A stretch of 64,000 bases of DNA from Epiperipatus broadwayi (GCA_028023455.1 JAQFVV010006208.1:6744963-6808962), one strand, 5' to 3'; shown: positions 11,100-21,710, counted from the stretch's first letter. Numbers and translations: made by a program. Notes: generated by a model from the letters alone, not told the origin.

Positions 11100-11732
11100 T
11101 GTATTATTTTCCATTACATACCGATATTTCAACGAACTAGCATCCGCCATTGTCAAGGTTAACTTTTGAAAGAAAAATCATTAGATCTCAAACAGTAATG
11201 TGACTCAGTGCGAGATGACAAATGAGATTCTACTTAAAGTAGTTTAGCATTCAAAATATGAGGCTTATCAAAATGTTTACTTCCCTCAGTTTTTCCACCT
11301 ATTAATTTTAAATTAATATTAGAAGACAGAGATAAAATGAAAAGTTTCCACATAGCTGGAATACGTTGTGCTTCATCAGTCCTATTTAAACTGGTAGGTC
11401 TCTTTAATATTTCAATTGATTTAAGAAGCATGAGAGAGTCAATTGGAAATATTAAAGAGCCCTACCGGTTTAAATAGGGCTGATGAAGCACAATGTATTC
11501 CAGCTATGTGAAAACCTCTCATTTTATCTGTCTTCTAATATTAACTTAAAATTAATAGATGAAAAAAATGAGGGAAATAAACATTTTGATAAGCCTCATA
11601 TTTTGAATACTAAACTACTTTAAGCTGAATCTTGTTTGAGATCTAAAAATTTTTCTTTCAAAAGTTAACCTTGACAATGGCGGATACTAGTTCGTCGAAA
11701 TATCGGTATGTAATGGAAAATAATACACGGTT
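11100..11732. repeat. Family F palindrome, about 630 bp
   Basis: Two long inverted arms meet near 11430. The outer arms share GTTAACCTTGACAATGGCGG on one strand, and the inner arms share GGGCTGATGAAGCACAA and AATATTAAAGAG. The left arm has an extra 60 bp or so around 11190-11240. I see CTGATGAAGCACAA near 11482 followed by GAAAA about 22 bp later, but no credible stem I, so I do not call a ribozyme here. Confidence 0.85.
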
Positions 11733-11825
11733 TAACCCCCAAAAAAACAATTTATCTACATTATACAACCGTGAAAACATTAAATATAATACAAATATAA
11801 TGTATATACATAACCTAGATGTAAT

Positions 11826-11870
11826 TAAAGGGGTTTGAACCCAGACTTTCAAGCTCCCTGCCTATTACTT
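11826..11870 (-). repeat. Family J SINE tail fragment
   Basis: Short piece reading GGGGTTTGAACCCAGACTTTCAAGC. It matches the tRNA B-box-like end of the hammerhead SINE family seen in full at 17510-17800 and 40735-41130. The rest of the element is missing. Confidence 0.6.
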
Positions 11871-13086
11871 AATAAGCTGAAAATAAATTCTTAGTAGACA
11901 GTATATAATTTGAAAATATGAGAATGGAGTGACAAGATGTAAAGTCTAAATTAATTACCTGTTATGTGTAAACAAAAATAATTATTAGTAAGATTATCAA
12001 AATAAGTATTATCAGACAATCCCATATTTTCAAAAGTCTTTGAGGCCATAATTTTTCAGGTGAAATTGTTAATATAAAATGGAAGTGTCAATGGTAATAC
12101 ATCTGCTACCATTCTTGATGTAATTTTATAAAATATTTAGAATGAACATGGAAACTTAGCAAGTCATAGAAAGTGTAAAGCTTATCTTTTTATTTGTTCA
12201 ACAGATTGAAAGACGAGTCAAGATTTGTGAAGGTTTTTAAAGTTGTGAAGAAGTGCACGTCGTACATGAAATATGGTTTATCCATGAATGTTGCATAACA
12301 TTTTAGTTTTTTTTCCGAAAAACCTAGTGATGATTATTTAAAAAGCTAAATAATTGTATAAGAATTTAATGCTAAATTAATAAAAAATATTACATCATGT
12401 TTTTTTGTTGAGTTGATGCTATGCTGGGTAGAACAGTTCAGGGAAACTAAATAGGAGACTGGATTAACCTTTTTTTTTTCTTTCATAGATTTAGTTTTAT
12501 TAATAATATAGATTTTATCATATTTTGTATACTACACCAAATTGCTTTATGCTATATCAATTTCGCTTATATTATTTATTAAATAACCAAATTTTTTTAA
12601 TCTAGATTTTTATATTTGCATGTATGTATGATATATACATATATTTACATACATATATATATATAATACAAATAAAATGTCCGTTAATTAAAAAACTATT
12701 GTAATAATAGTAAAAATAATAAATATAATGATAATAAACTATTATATACAGTCTTTCAATCCACAGAAGTACTTGAGGTTAATTTCTTAAGCCTCAACTG
12801 CCGTTAAATTCTAAAACAAAACAGAAGCAAACGTCATCAACTCAAATCCCATGAATCCTGAATATTAATATTAACAGCTTGCCTATTAATTATATTCATT
12901 TTATTTCTATTTATTAAAATTACTTTCTTAATTTTTCTTTTATTATGGTTTCTCTCTTCATGAAGAATCTTAACACTTTCAATATCAAACTTAAATTTTT
13001 ATTTACATGTCCTTTAATGATCCAAGAAAACTGAAGCAGTCATTAAATCATTATTATTTTTATTTTTTACATGCTTGTATAACAAT

Positions 13087-13830
13087 TTATGCTCCTTTAA
13101 TCTTTTTTTCAATACTGCACCTCGATTCACCTATATATGATAGCATAAATCCACACAAAATTTGATACACAACATTACTTTTCTGTTTGACAGGTATGAC
13201 ATCGTTAGAAGTATTCACTAGTTTATTAATATTATTTGTAACAAAAAAATAAACATTAAACATGTTCTTATATATATCCTTAAAGAATTTCACTTGAGCA
13301 TTTGAAATATGTGGAATAGAAATCCACTTTTTACTATCAATTTCTTTCCTATTATAACTCTTTTTAAATTGACATAAAGTATTGTTAATCCGATTCATCT
13401 TATAACCAACTTCAAGCAATTCCTTCGCAAGTATCTCTGTATTTTTTAATTTATCATACTGGTGATGACATAATTTTTCATTACGAAACAAAAAAGATGT
13501 AAAACTTGCCATCTTATGCATAATTGGTATTTTGATTTACAATTTATATATCCCCTTTTTTGCAACGGTTTGATTATTAATTTATAACTTAACATACTAT
13601 TGTCTCTTGTAATAATTAAATTCAATTTCTTAATACTTTTTGTCCTGTTACTTTTCAATAATCCATTTCAAAAAATTGCTTAACTCCTCTACAAGGAAAT
13701 TTATAGTATTGGTATTTCCACAATTATATGAAACCTTTACATTTGTTTGAATATCCTCACCTACCTGAAAAGTTTCTACATTTCACCCTGACTATAATCC
13801 CATTTCATGGCCAGACAGGTAAATTCAACA
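13087..13830 (-). pseudogene. Penelope-like element, RT C-terminus plus GIY-YIG start
   Basis: A minus-strand frame (13087-13521, with recognisable sequence in other frames up to about 13830) resembles the end of a Penelope-like polyprotein. It has the RT-thumb linker (KWISIPHI, then a charged helix), followed by IPVKQKSNVVYQILC and YIGESRCSIEKKIKG, which is the start of the GIY-YIG endonuclease (YIG-E-(T/S)-R). Further upstream, LSYKLIIKP, a KRGYIN block and a methionine-rich MHKMASF segment match the RT core end but lie in a shifted frame with stops. The frame breaks and missing C-terminus show a dead copy. Confidence 0.75.
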
Positions 13831-13844
13831 TTTCATTAAAAGGC

Positions 13845-14045
13845 TTCTTAAGGGTGTGTGGGTGTATATATATTAAGCAATAAATGTAATAATGTTCAAA
13901 GCTAAATGGGTTTGTAAGTAATCATTTAAAACCAGTCAACTCTTAGACAATCCCAATGTCAAACTTTTGTAAAGGCAACTGGTTTTTAACAATATATTTA
14001 TATATTCACAGTTATAAATATAATAAATTTTAATAAAATTACTGG
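13845..14045. repeat. Repeat shared with 46855-47095
   Basis: Contains AATGTTCAAAGCTAAAT, a run with AACCAGTCAACTCTTAGACAATCCCAA, and GGCAACTGGTTTTTAA. The same order appears as the left arm of the palindrome at 46855-47095. Here only one arm is present. Confidence 0.6.
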
Positions 14046-14226
14046 AAAAAAACATATTAATTTTATTGCATAAAAGATAAGGACTTGTAGATCTTAAAAA
14101 TATAATCCGTTTATAGGAAAATGATCATTTACATTTTAGATTTTGCTATAAAAAAATTGAATATATTTTTTAAAAAACTTAGAATTGAACAATCACTATT
14201 TACATATTAATTATTTTCAATTGTAG

Positions 14227-14301
14227 CTTTTGTTACTCCAGAAGAAGTCAAAGTAGTGGTCAGAGATTCAGATATACAATTTGGATTCATTGATCAAGAA
14301 G
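14227..14301 (+). CDS. Titin/twitchin-like giant protein, linker exon 2
   Basis: A 75-nt exon between TTCAATTGTAG and GTAGTA, phase 1 at both ends. It encodes FVTPEEVKVVVRDSDI followed by QFGFIDQE, about 25 residues. I recognise no domain. Support comes from good splice sites, an uninterrupted frame, the same phase as every other exon of the gene, and location between two related linker exons. Its sequence is not obviously similar to linker exons 1 and 3, although VTPEEVKVV is loosely like their VTSKEKEVI. It would join exon 10772-10870 to exon 17074-17169 without frame shift. It may be an alternatively used spacer; this is the least certain of the ten exons. Confidence 0.6.
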
Positions 14302-14599
14302 GTAGTAAAGATACAATTGTTACAATTTTTTAGATAAAATAATAGTATCTTGAAAGATTTTTATGTGAGTTATATAAATTAATCACTTTTTTAAAAATTT
14401 TTATTGCAAAAAGTTAATGTAAAGACAAAATATGGAAAGTATTAATTCTCAATGGTCATAGAATATTATAATTTCATCAAAATGCTGATAAAGTATATAT
14501 TTTATTGAATAAATTAATATATTATGAGCTATGTCACTGTTGAAATGGGCAGAATTTAATTAATCTAAAAATACTTATATATATATAATTAAGATATTT

Positions 14600-15182
14600 A
14601 TTATATATAAACAAAGGGCTTTGCTAATTGCTCAGCAAGCTTTGTGATAAGTGCTTAGCGAAAAAAAGCATTTAAAATATCTCTATCAGAAATCACACCC
14701 AAAATCCAGACCAATGGTTTCATGTTTTGCTACTCCTCAGTGAGGCGCTAGGTTAGTTTCAGACCCTAGATCTAAAAATACCAACCCAAAGCCAGCATTT
14801 ATCCAAGAATTAGTCTTAGATAAATGCTGGATTGGTATTTTTAGATCTAGTATCTGAAACTAACCTAGCGCCTCACTGAGGAGTGCCAAAGCACAAAACG
14901 ATAGATAAATGCTGGATTGGTATTTTTAGATCTAGTATCTGAAACTAACCTAGCGCCTCACTGAGGAGTGCCAAAGCACAAAACGATAGATAAATGCTGG
15001 ATTGGTATTTTTAGATCTAGTGTCTGAAACTACCCTAGCGCTTCACTGAGTAGTGCCAAAGCATGAAATCATTGGTCTAGGTTTGGGTATGGTTTCTGAT
15101 AGATGTATTTTAAATGCTTTCTCTTGCTAAGCATTTATCACAAATCTTGTTGAGCAATTAGCAAAGCTCTTTGTTTATATTT
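14600..15182. repeat. Palindrome enclosing an 85-bp hammerhead-like tandem array
   Basis: The outer arms pair ACAAAGGGCTTTGCTAATTG with CAATTAGCAAAGCTCTTTGT. Inside, three tandem units start at 14821, 14906 and 14991, 85 bp apart. Each holds TAAATGCTGGATTGGT, TTAGATCTAG, CTGAAAC and CCTAGCGC(C/T)TCACTGAG. The first two have CTGAGGA with GTGC-CAAA-GCAC but then CAAAACG in place of GAAA. The last reads CTGAGTA, with GAAATC and GGTC. The left arm holds an intact core on the minus strand. Confidence 0.88.
14685..14758 (-). ncRNA. Hammerhead ribozyme motif, type I (85-bp family)
   Basis: Minus strand: CUGAGGA (complement of 14734-14740), a short hairpin region GUAGCAAAACAU, GAAA, then CC AUU GG closing with U and C. 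Stem III is thus A-U, C-G, C-G with loop AUU, which is more complete than in the other families here. Stem I near the core pairs only about 3 bp (UCA/UGG plus wobble). Outer flanks could pair again. Stem II is weak in this copy, while related units have GUGC/GCAU. Confidence 0.5.
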
Positions 15183-15734
15183 TACAAGCTTAAAAAAAGA
15201 AATGAGGTTATGTGATATATGACTTTTTTATTTTTTATTTATATATTCTTCTGATATTTTGTTCATTTTAATCCAAATAGTGATATAGTTAGTAATTTTA
15301 ATATAAAATAATAAAGATCTCTATAAAACTAAAATCAATTATTAAATAACTTTTTTAATTTTCTAAATATGTCTTAAAATTTTTTTTATGAAAACTTTCT
15401 ATGACCTATTTTCCACATTGCGAATCTTTCTTTTTCTATATTTTCTTTTTATACTAGAATCTTATACAGTACTTTCTTTTTTGTTAAATCAAATTCATCT
15501 TTCATCTTGATTTAGTCCATATATGATATTAATTCTAGTAAAGAAAGTAAAACAAAACTACAGGCTCAGCATCTCATCGTCTTTAGTGATGACATCTGCA
15601 TCATATTATAATTATGGTTTTTATTCACAGTCATTATATCTATATGCATTTAATTATTCCTGATTATCCAGATCTTTTTATTCTCCATCTAAAAATACCC
15701 ATTCATCAACCAATGACTAACCTTTCTTATTGCA

Positions 15735-16520
15735 TTGCCAAATGTATATCATATAATATTAATTCGAAACTGTAAACTGTAAAAGAGGGTGGTAAATAAA
15801 GCATTGTGTAACAGTAGTAAAGTGCATGGATGATTTAGTATTATATGATATATGTTATTAACCAATGTTGATTGCTTACTGTCCATGTATTTATAAGAAT
15901 TTCTGAAATATTAACCAAATTTACCACTTTTTATTTTGTTATAGTATCTTATGTAAATGCAATTTATCTACTACTTTGAACACTTTTTAGCAAAAACTTT
16001 TTATTATAGCTATATGCATACCCAATCTTACATTTTGACTGTCCTGCAGTCTTCTTCAGAGCTATGATATAATGAATAACATATAATAAAATACATTACT
16101 ATATACATAATCCCATAAAAAATGTAAACAATAAAGTTAATAAAATAATAAAAAAATAACATAAAATATAACAAAACATATAGAACTGAAATAAATATAA
16201 TCAAACCCAAATGAAATAATCCAGTTAATATAAAATAAAATATACCATATGTATTCCTGACTGTATGCATACTTATATATTTATAGTTTTTAAATATTGA
16301 AATAAAATTAAAAAAATAAAATAAATATAGAATATTATTAATAACAGAAGAATGAAATACTACATAAGATGATAAAGAATACTGGAAATAGAGCTTGGAT
16401 CTGAAGAAGATTGCTGGAGCAATCAAAACTGTCATAGTGGGTTGTAGTAAAAGCCTTGTAAAACAGTAACAAAGAGCATAGATTTAATATTATATGGATT
16501 TGGCAATGCAATAAGAAAAA
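15735..16520. repeat. Mixed family D and C repeat cluster
   Basis: Three pieces are present. A partial family D copy lies at 15735-15870 (TTGCCAAATG, CGAAACTGTAAACTG, its stem II missing). A family C-like minus copy lies at 15950-16080, with TGACTGTCCTGCAGTCTTCTTCAGAG, giving CUGAAGA and a GACUG/CAGUC stem II, but CAAAA in place of GAAA. A family D plus copy lies at 16395-16520 with CTGAAGA, GATTGC/GCAATC and AAAACTGTC, again a damaged GAAA. Confidence 0.75.
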
Positions 16521-17073
16521 TAAAGTTATAATACTTCATAAAATTATAATAGTATTGTTATATAGCAATTAGCAATAACTTTATTCATATATGTTGCAAA
16601 GAAAATGAAAGGAGAAAAATAAGAATATACTTTTAAGCAATAACTTTACTAATTATATAGAAGGTAATCATTCTTTCTCATTAGCACCATTAAACAGTGA
16701 TGGTAAAACTGCAAGAATACTCTCACCCAGTCACAAGATAGGGTCTTTGAGAAAATAAGAATGATCATCTTATTTTCAAACTCAAGTGCACTTAATGAGC
16801 CTATCTCAAGTGTCTAGAAGTGAGAGCATGAATATATATATCATTCGTGTTAAATCTATTTTAATAATCTTATTAGCATTTTTGAAATATTATAATTTAC
16901 TTTGTGCTAATATTAGACGATGTTACCGTCTATATAATTACAATCTAAATACAGTGCTAATAAAATTTATTGATTATTAAATAACCTTAGTAATTATTAC
17001 AATATTATTTACCTGATTGCTAACTTCAATAATTAAGTATTATATTTATGGTCTTATCTCCACTATTTTTTAG

Positions 17074-17169
17074 ACAAAAATGTTATTTTAACTTCTAAAG
17101 AAAAAGAAGTAATATTTGAATCTTTTGAAGAAGTTACCCACAAAGCAGAAGAAATAGATGATATAGAAG
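17074..17169 (+). CDS. Titin/twitchin-like giant protein, linker exon 3
   Basis: A 96-nt exon between ACTATTTTTTAG and GTAACT, phase 1 at both ends, about 32 residues. The peptide KNVILTSKEKEVIFESFEEV is followed by THKAEEIDDIE. It is a diverged duplicate of the exon at 10772-10870: the core TSKEKEVI(F/Y)E is identical except for the aromatic residue, and both end in a run of glutamates and aspartates. The charge pattern suggests an extended or helical spacer, not a folded Ig or FN3 domain. The conservation of frame and of the TSKEKEV core while the introns have turned over argues that the exon is functional. Confidence 0.75.
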
Positions 17170-17509
17170 GTAACTTTATTATTATCATAATCATTGTTAG
17201 ATTTTTTTAACAGAACTAAAATAAGAAATTATTCAATTTAATGATACAGTAATGTTTGAAGCACAGTTGTTCCTCCAAATTCATGATTAAAAACAAATTA
17301 TTAAATGAAAAATAAAAAAATTAGAAATTAATAAAAAATTTGACTTTTTAAAATTTTTCAATTCAAAGTGCAATTTTAAGTGCTATAAAAAACATATTTT
17401 TTTTGCCTGCTCATTATAAAATTCCTGATTTATAATAAAACATCCAAAATTTTGCTAAAAATTGAAATATTAATTTTTCTCTTTATACTGTTCTGCATAG
17501 TATTTACTT

Positions 17510-17800
17510 TAGATTTTTCAATTGGATGGACGGTTGAAGAGTTGGAGTGTGGAGTGAATTGAAGCCTGTCCATTAAAGTATGAAGATCGGCTATCTTAAT
17601 ATATATCTGAGCACTTATAGCATATATGTGTAGAGATGATAATCTGGACCAACTGATGATTGCGGGTTTAGCATGAAATACGTATATTGGTGATTATTTA
17701 TGTTTTTGACATATATGTGTTCGAGTGTATCAGTGTTATGAGATAGAGTGGTGAGTGTTGAGTCCTGTGAAAGTCTATGCTCATACACCCTATATATTAA
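17510..17800 (+). mobile_element. Family J SINE-like element with internal hammerhead
   Basis: In order: a head containing TTGAAGAGTTGGAGTGTGGA and CCTGTCCATTAAAG; a hammerhead motif (17639-17697); and a right part with GTGTATCAGTGTTATGAGA, then a degraded tRNA-like end. Better copies elsewhere read GAGTTCAAATCCCC at this end, a B-box-like sequence. The architecture of a pol III-like promoter plus hammerhead recalls the Schistosoma Sm-alpha repeat. Other copies: 29870-30175, 40735-41130, 41200-41590, 41900-42062, 42830-43015. Confidence 0.75.
17639..17697 (+). ncRNA. Hammerhead ribozyme motif, type I (family J)
   Basis: Stem I is AUAAUC (17639-17644), bulge UGG, ACCAA (17648-17652), pairing with UUGGU (17687-17691) and GAUUAU (17692-17697) without a mismatch. 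The core CUGAUGA is at 17653-17659 and GAAA at 17675-17678. Stem III is the self-complementary AUACGUAU, which cannot form a loop in one molecule but would pair well between two. A at 17686 is the cleavage position. Stem II has about three pairs here; other copies suggest an ancestral GUGCU/AGCAC stem. Confidence 0.65.
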
Positions 17801-17989
17801 TGTAATTATATTATCTGAAACTCAAAAAAAATTTTTTTTTTTAGTAAAGTTGACTTGTTGTAATGAGATTTATTTATAAAATGAATTAAATTTATTGAAT
17901 CTTTATTTAAATGAATTTAAAAGAACATGTGATAATATTGAAGTTATTTAATATGTTTGTAAAGATATTATACGTGGGGGAAAAGAAAT

Positions 17990-18735
17990 GTGAATAACTC
18001 CATGTGTTTGTGAGTTTAATTTTAAAAAATCAGATATATTAATCTTTAATCGAGTTTAAAGTTTATATCTGTGTTAGAGACAATCTCTAATTTAGTAAAT
18101 GATTAATAATAGTCATTATAATATTTATCTAAAGTGGATGGTGTCAAAGATGTAGGTTGAGTTAATTTGACACTTGTAATTCAAAATGTAATTATAGAAC
18201 ATTAAGACTATTTAGTTTATATCTGTGCTAGAGACATTCTCTAGTTTAGTAAATGATTAATAATAATCATTACTATATTTATCTAAAGTGGATGGTCTCA
18301 AAAATGTGGGTTGAGTTAATTTGACACTTGTAATTCAAATTGTAATTCACTACATGTGTCTGTTTGATGAATTTTAAAAAAATCAGATATATTAATCTTT
18401 AATCGAATTTTAAAGTTTATATCTGTTCTAGAGATAATCTCTAGTTTAGTAAATGATTAATAATAGTCATTATAATATTTATCTAAAGTGGATGGTGTCA
18501 AAGATGTAGGTTGAGTTAATTTGACACTTGAAATTCAAAATGTAATTCCTTTGTGTGTGTTTTTGATGTTTTAAAAAAATCAGAATATTAAGACTATTTA
18601 GTTTATATCTGTGCTAGAGATAATCTCTAGTTTAGTAAACGATTTATAATAGTCATTACTATATTTATCTAAAGTGGATGGTGTCAAAGATGTGGGTTGA
18701 GTTAATTTGACACTTGTAATTCAAAATTTAAAAAT
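17990..18735. repeat. Tandem repeat, four units of 150-200 bp
   Basis: Units begin with GTTTATATCTGTG at 18061, 18215, 18415 and 18601. Each contains GAGA(C/T)A(A/T)TCTCTA, TAGTAAATGATTAATAAT, CTAAAGTGGATGGT and GAGTTAATTTGACACTTG. Spacing differs by indels of up to 46 bp. No coding potential was seen. Confidence 0.85.
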
Positions 18736-18829
18736 GAATTAACTGTTTTTACATAGTCATTCTCTAATTTGATAACTAGAATTACTATATTTTTTCTGTG
18801 CTATTGTAATGTTAAATATATAAATGTTA

Positions 18830-19036
18830 GGACATTTAAGCCAGAAAAGGTCAACATTGTTTATAAATTTTAGCTTTTATTCATGCTCTGCATGCTTTCA
18901 ATAAATTGTATAGCATAAAGGAGCCATGATTATGATACACAATGTATTGAAAGCATGCATAGCATGAATAAAAATTACAATTTATAAACATATGTCTATC
19001 TTTTCTGGCTTAAATGTCCTAACATTAAAATACTTA
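18830..19036. repeat. Palindrome, about 200 bp
   Basis: Arms TTAGGACATTTAAGCCAGAA and its complement (19005-19027) enclose inverted copies of TTTATTCATGCT and GCATGCTTTCAATA. The loop is about 40 bp. A possible MITE; no hammerhead core is seen. Confidence 0.85.
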
Positions 19037-19069
19037 ACATCATTATCTAATAATAGAATTACAAAAAAA

Positions 19070-19230
19070 AATCAAGTCAGATGTCACATGACCTAATTTA
19101 ATAAGCTTGTGCTTACAAATATATATAGAGTTCGCAAAATGAGTTCTTAACAAGCTTTGAGAATATCCTCAACCCCAGACCGGTTTCTGCTACTGGTATC
19201 ATCAGTGAGGTGCCAGGATATTCTTAATAA
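19070..19230. repeat. Family B element, one arm
   Basis: Starts AAATCAAGTCAGATGTCACATG and reads through AATTTAATAAGC and GAGTTCTTAACAAGCTTTGA into an intact hammerhead motif (19161-19223, minus). The opposite arm is absent. Confidence 0.75.
19161..19223 (-). ncRNA. Hammerhead ribozyme motif, type I (family B)
   Basis: Minus strand: GAAUAUCC, loop UGGC, ACCUCA, CUGAUGA, hairpin region UACCAGUAGCA, GAAA, CCGG, U, C, then UGGGGU, UGA, GGAUAUUC. The outer stem I helix is a perfect 8 bp and the inner a 6-bp helix with one GU. Stem III is one A-U pair with a CCGG loop. The predicted cut lies between 19178 and 19177. Stem II is the weak point: UAC/GUA can pair 3 bp, whereas the copy at 56211 has GCU/AGC. 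Confidence 0.68.
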
Positions 19231-19734
19231 TAATAATAATAGAATTAAAATTTGTAATGCTGTAATAATATTCAATATCTGCTCTAAAAAAAATATTTAG
19301 ACAATTTTTTTATTTACATTATTTTGCTGTTTGTTAAAATAATTTTTGATAGTTACTGATTTAGGATTTGAATGGTTTATATGATGTAGTTAATTTTGCT
19401 GTGATTTTCCTTTTGTTTTTTAAGTGTAAAACTTTTAAAATCATTATTCTTAGTAAAGTGTTATTCTTGAAGTAACAACTTCTGAAAAAGTGTAACCAGG
19501 ATCAGAATAATAATATTTCAAAAAAATGAAACAAAACAGTTTAGAATTTTGGATATTAAAAAATTGCACATGAAATAGTAGAATTTTTCAACAATTAAAA
19601 TGCATTATAGATCCAGAGAAGTTGCTTCATTCAATTTTTACTTTGAAAAACTAAATATAATAATATTGATGCAAGCGCTTTAAAATTTTTTTTGGAACAA
19701 AGGAGAGTCATCTTTTGATCACATGACTGTTTTT

Positions 19735-19895
19735 AACATATACCATTTACGTCTACACTTTATCAATACTTTTATTTATATCAAACTAACAGTTTCAACT
19801 GTCCTGCTGTCATCAAAACTGTTAGTTTGATATAAATAAAAGTATTGATAAAGTGTTTAAGAAAGGTGTAAATGGTATGATATGTTAAAGTAATA
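19735..19895. repeat. Family C palindrome with collapsed centre
   Basis: Inverted arms TATCAATACTTTTATTTATA and complement enclose AACAGTTTCAACTGTCCTGC, then AAACTGTTAG. The CUGANGA part is lost, so no ribozyme remains. The right flank shares AAGTGTTTAAGAAAG with 4270-4300. Confidence 0.8.
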
Positions 19896-21126
19896 ATTAA
19901 TACATAGGAAAAGAAGAAGTAGAAAATTATATCACTTCCATATTGACTGTTTTTAAGTGTTATGTTTCTAATAATTCTTACGTTCAAAAGCTCCAGTAAC
20001 TATTATATTTTCTTTCTGATATCATTATTTCTAAATTGCAATCTTTAGTATTATTTGTCTATGCATAACACTTGATAAATAAAAACAAGAACTTCATGAT
20101 TACTTTAGACTATACTTAATAATGAATTAAATACGAGGATTATTTTAGATTATATAAATTTATCTAGGCATAGTTTTTCCCATTGTTCTGAATCAATATT
20201 TACACTGTCTTTTCTCATATTTTTTTGTTTTTGAATAGTATATCAGTGTTTTATTTATTATGTCATATTTATATGTCTTTTACTGTAATTGGGCATAAAA
20301 ATGTAAGTCATCCTGTAAACATTACCTTTAGCGAGCCGAAACAATACACACTCCAGCATAATAATTTAGAACTAACAACAATACAAAAATTTTTACAAGG
20401 CATAAATGATTAAATTTGAATATTGTGTCATTGTAACACATGGTTTATATATAGTTGCTAGCTAGCGCTCACCATATTCATTTCATAGATTTCGTTGAGT
20501 AATTATTGTTGTAATAATGTATTTCTACACTCCTTACACATGAATATATACATACATTCCTACAAAATAAATATTTTTTAAACAAATAAAATTATTGGAT
20601 GAAGTAAGATTTTAAAATTAATATAGTGTAATTGTTTTCCGATCGATAGTAAAAGAAATCAACTCTTATTATATAATGTTATGAATTAAATTTAAAATAA
20701 TATATATATATTTACAATAGTGACATCATTTTTGTGGACTTTATTATATGTACTGCTTATAACTATGCATTGTAGTTAGTTTGAAATTGTTATGCCAAAG
20801 CTCGTATTGTTTCAGCCTGCTAAAGATAATGTTTACTGGTCATTCTTGCCTCTTTTGTAACCATTAGATATCTTGGAAATTTGCCTTCAAAACAATAATT
20901 ATTGTCATAAAATAAGAAAAAGTTAGGGAAAAGATATCTTGAATTATAATTTTACTACTGACATTTAAAAAATATTGCCATTTTATTTTGTGTTTATATC
21001 TGATTTGGCAATAATAGTTTCTCATTACGCAATTTATTGATATATTTTTTTAAATTTTAATAATTTTTTGGCCCCCTTTTTTATCCTTCAGTCTATACTG
21101 CTTATGAAAATAAATCTTTTTAGAAA

Positions 21127-21710
21127 TTGGATTTTATCAAAATCTGTAAAATTAATACATCACTAATAAATATGACTTTAGTCTTAGAAGATAATGGATT
21201 GTGCTGGATTGATGAATTTAACAGTATTCAAAAACATGATCGAGGGCATATACATCAAGCTATTGATCAACAAATTAGTGTTTTTAAGGCTGGCTTGGTT
21301 TGTAAATTTAATACCAAATGTACAATTCTAGCTGTAACTAATCCTAAGGACCATTACGATCCATCAGAGAATTTATTGGTGAACATAGGCATCGCAAGCC
21401 CTCTTCTATCATGTTTTGATTTAATTTTAGATTTATTGGATTGTCCTAATGAAGAATAGGATAAAATTGTTTCAAGCTATATTTTTGAAGGCAAAGATCT
21501 ATATGGTGAACTTACTTCACGAGATATGTGGTCCATGGATAAAATGCATTCATATTTCATATTAATTATAGAAATTAATTCTCATTTGACTGAAGATGGT
21601 GATAAAATTATTGGAAAATATCAGCGCTAAAGACAAGCAGATTCTAGATATTTAGCTAGAACAACTATCTGGTTGTTAAAGTTAGTTGTTCGCTTAAATT
21701 GTTAGATCTG
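21127..21710 (+). pseudogene. MCM9-like retropseudogene fragment
   Basis: From about 21175 the frame reads [17 protein letters not shown], then [42 protein letters not shown]. These are the Walker B (IDEF), sensor 1 (TNP) and arginine-finger (SPLLSRFD) regions of an MCM AAA+ helicase, and the wording is closest to MCM9. Past an in-frame TAG (21457-21459, where the family has tryptophan) similarity continues: DKIVSSYIFEG, WSMDKMHSYF, a second stop, then SRYLARTTIWLLKLVVRL. The arginine finger is changed to cysteine. Absence of introns and multiple stops mark a processed, truncated copy. The parent MCM9 would act in DNA repair. Confidence 0.8.

Larger units (their letters stand above)
10871..14226 (+). 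other. Intron between linker exons 1 and 2
   Basis: GT-AG intron of 3.36 kb (GTGAGT to TTGTAG). It holds the family F palindrome, a short family J tail fragment and a degenerate PLE. Positions 11880-12620 and 12660-13080 are plain AT-rich DNA apart from an ATGTAT/ATAT microsatellite near 12620-12670. Confidence 0.75.
14302..17073 (+). other. Intron between linker exons 2 and 3
   Basis: GT-AG intron of 2.77 kb. Besides the 85-bp family palindrome it holds family D and C-type repeats from 15735 to 16520. Positions 14302-14600, 15190-15720 and 16560-17070 show only AT-rich DNA. Confidence 0.75.

Noticed and set aside
11100-11732. Hammerhead motif in the family F palindrome
   Set aside because: CTGATGAAGCACAA and a later GAAAA occur, but there is no convincing stem I and no consistent cleavage site, so I left it as a palindrome.
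16028-16435. A 135-residue hydrophobic membrane protein on the minus strand
   Set aside because: It runs through family D and C repeats; its start encodes the hammerhead stem. The composition reflects AT-rich DNA.
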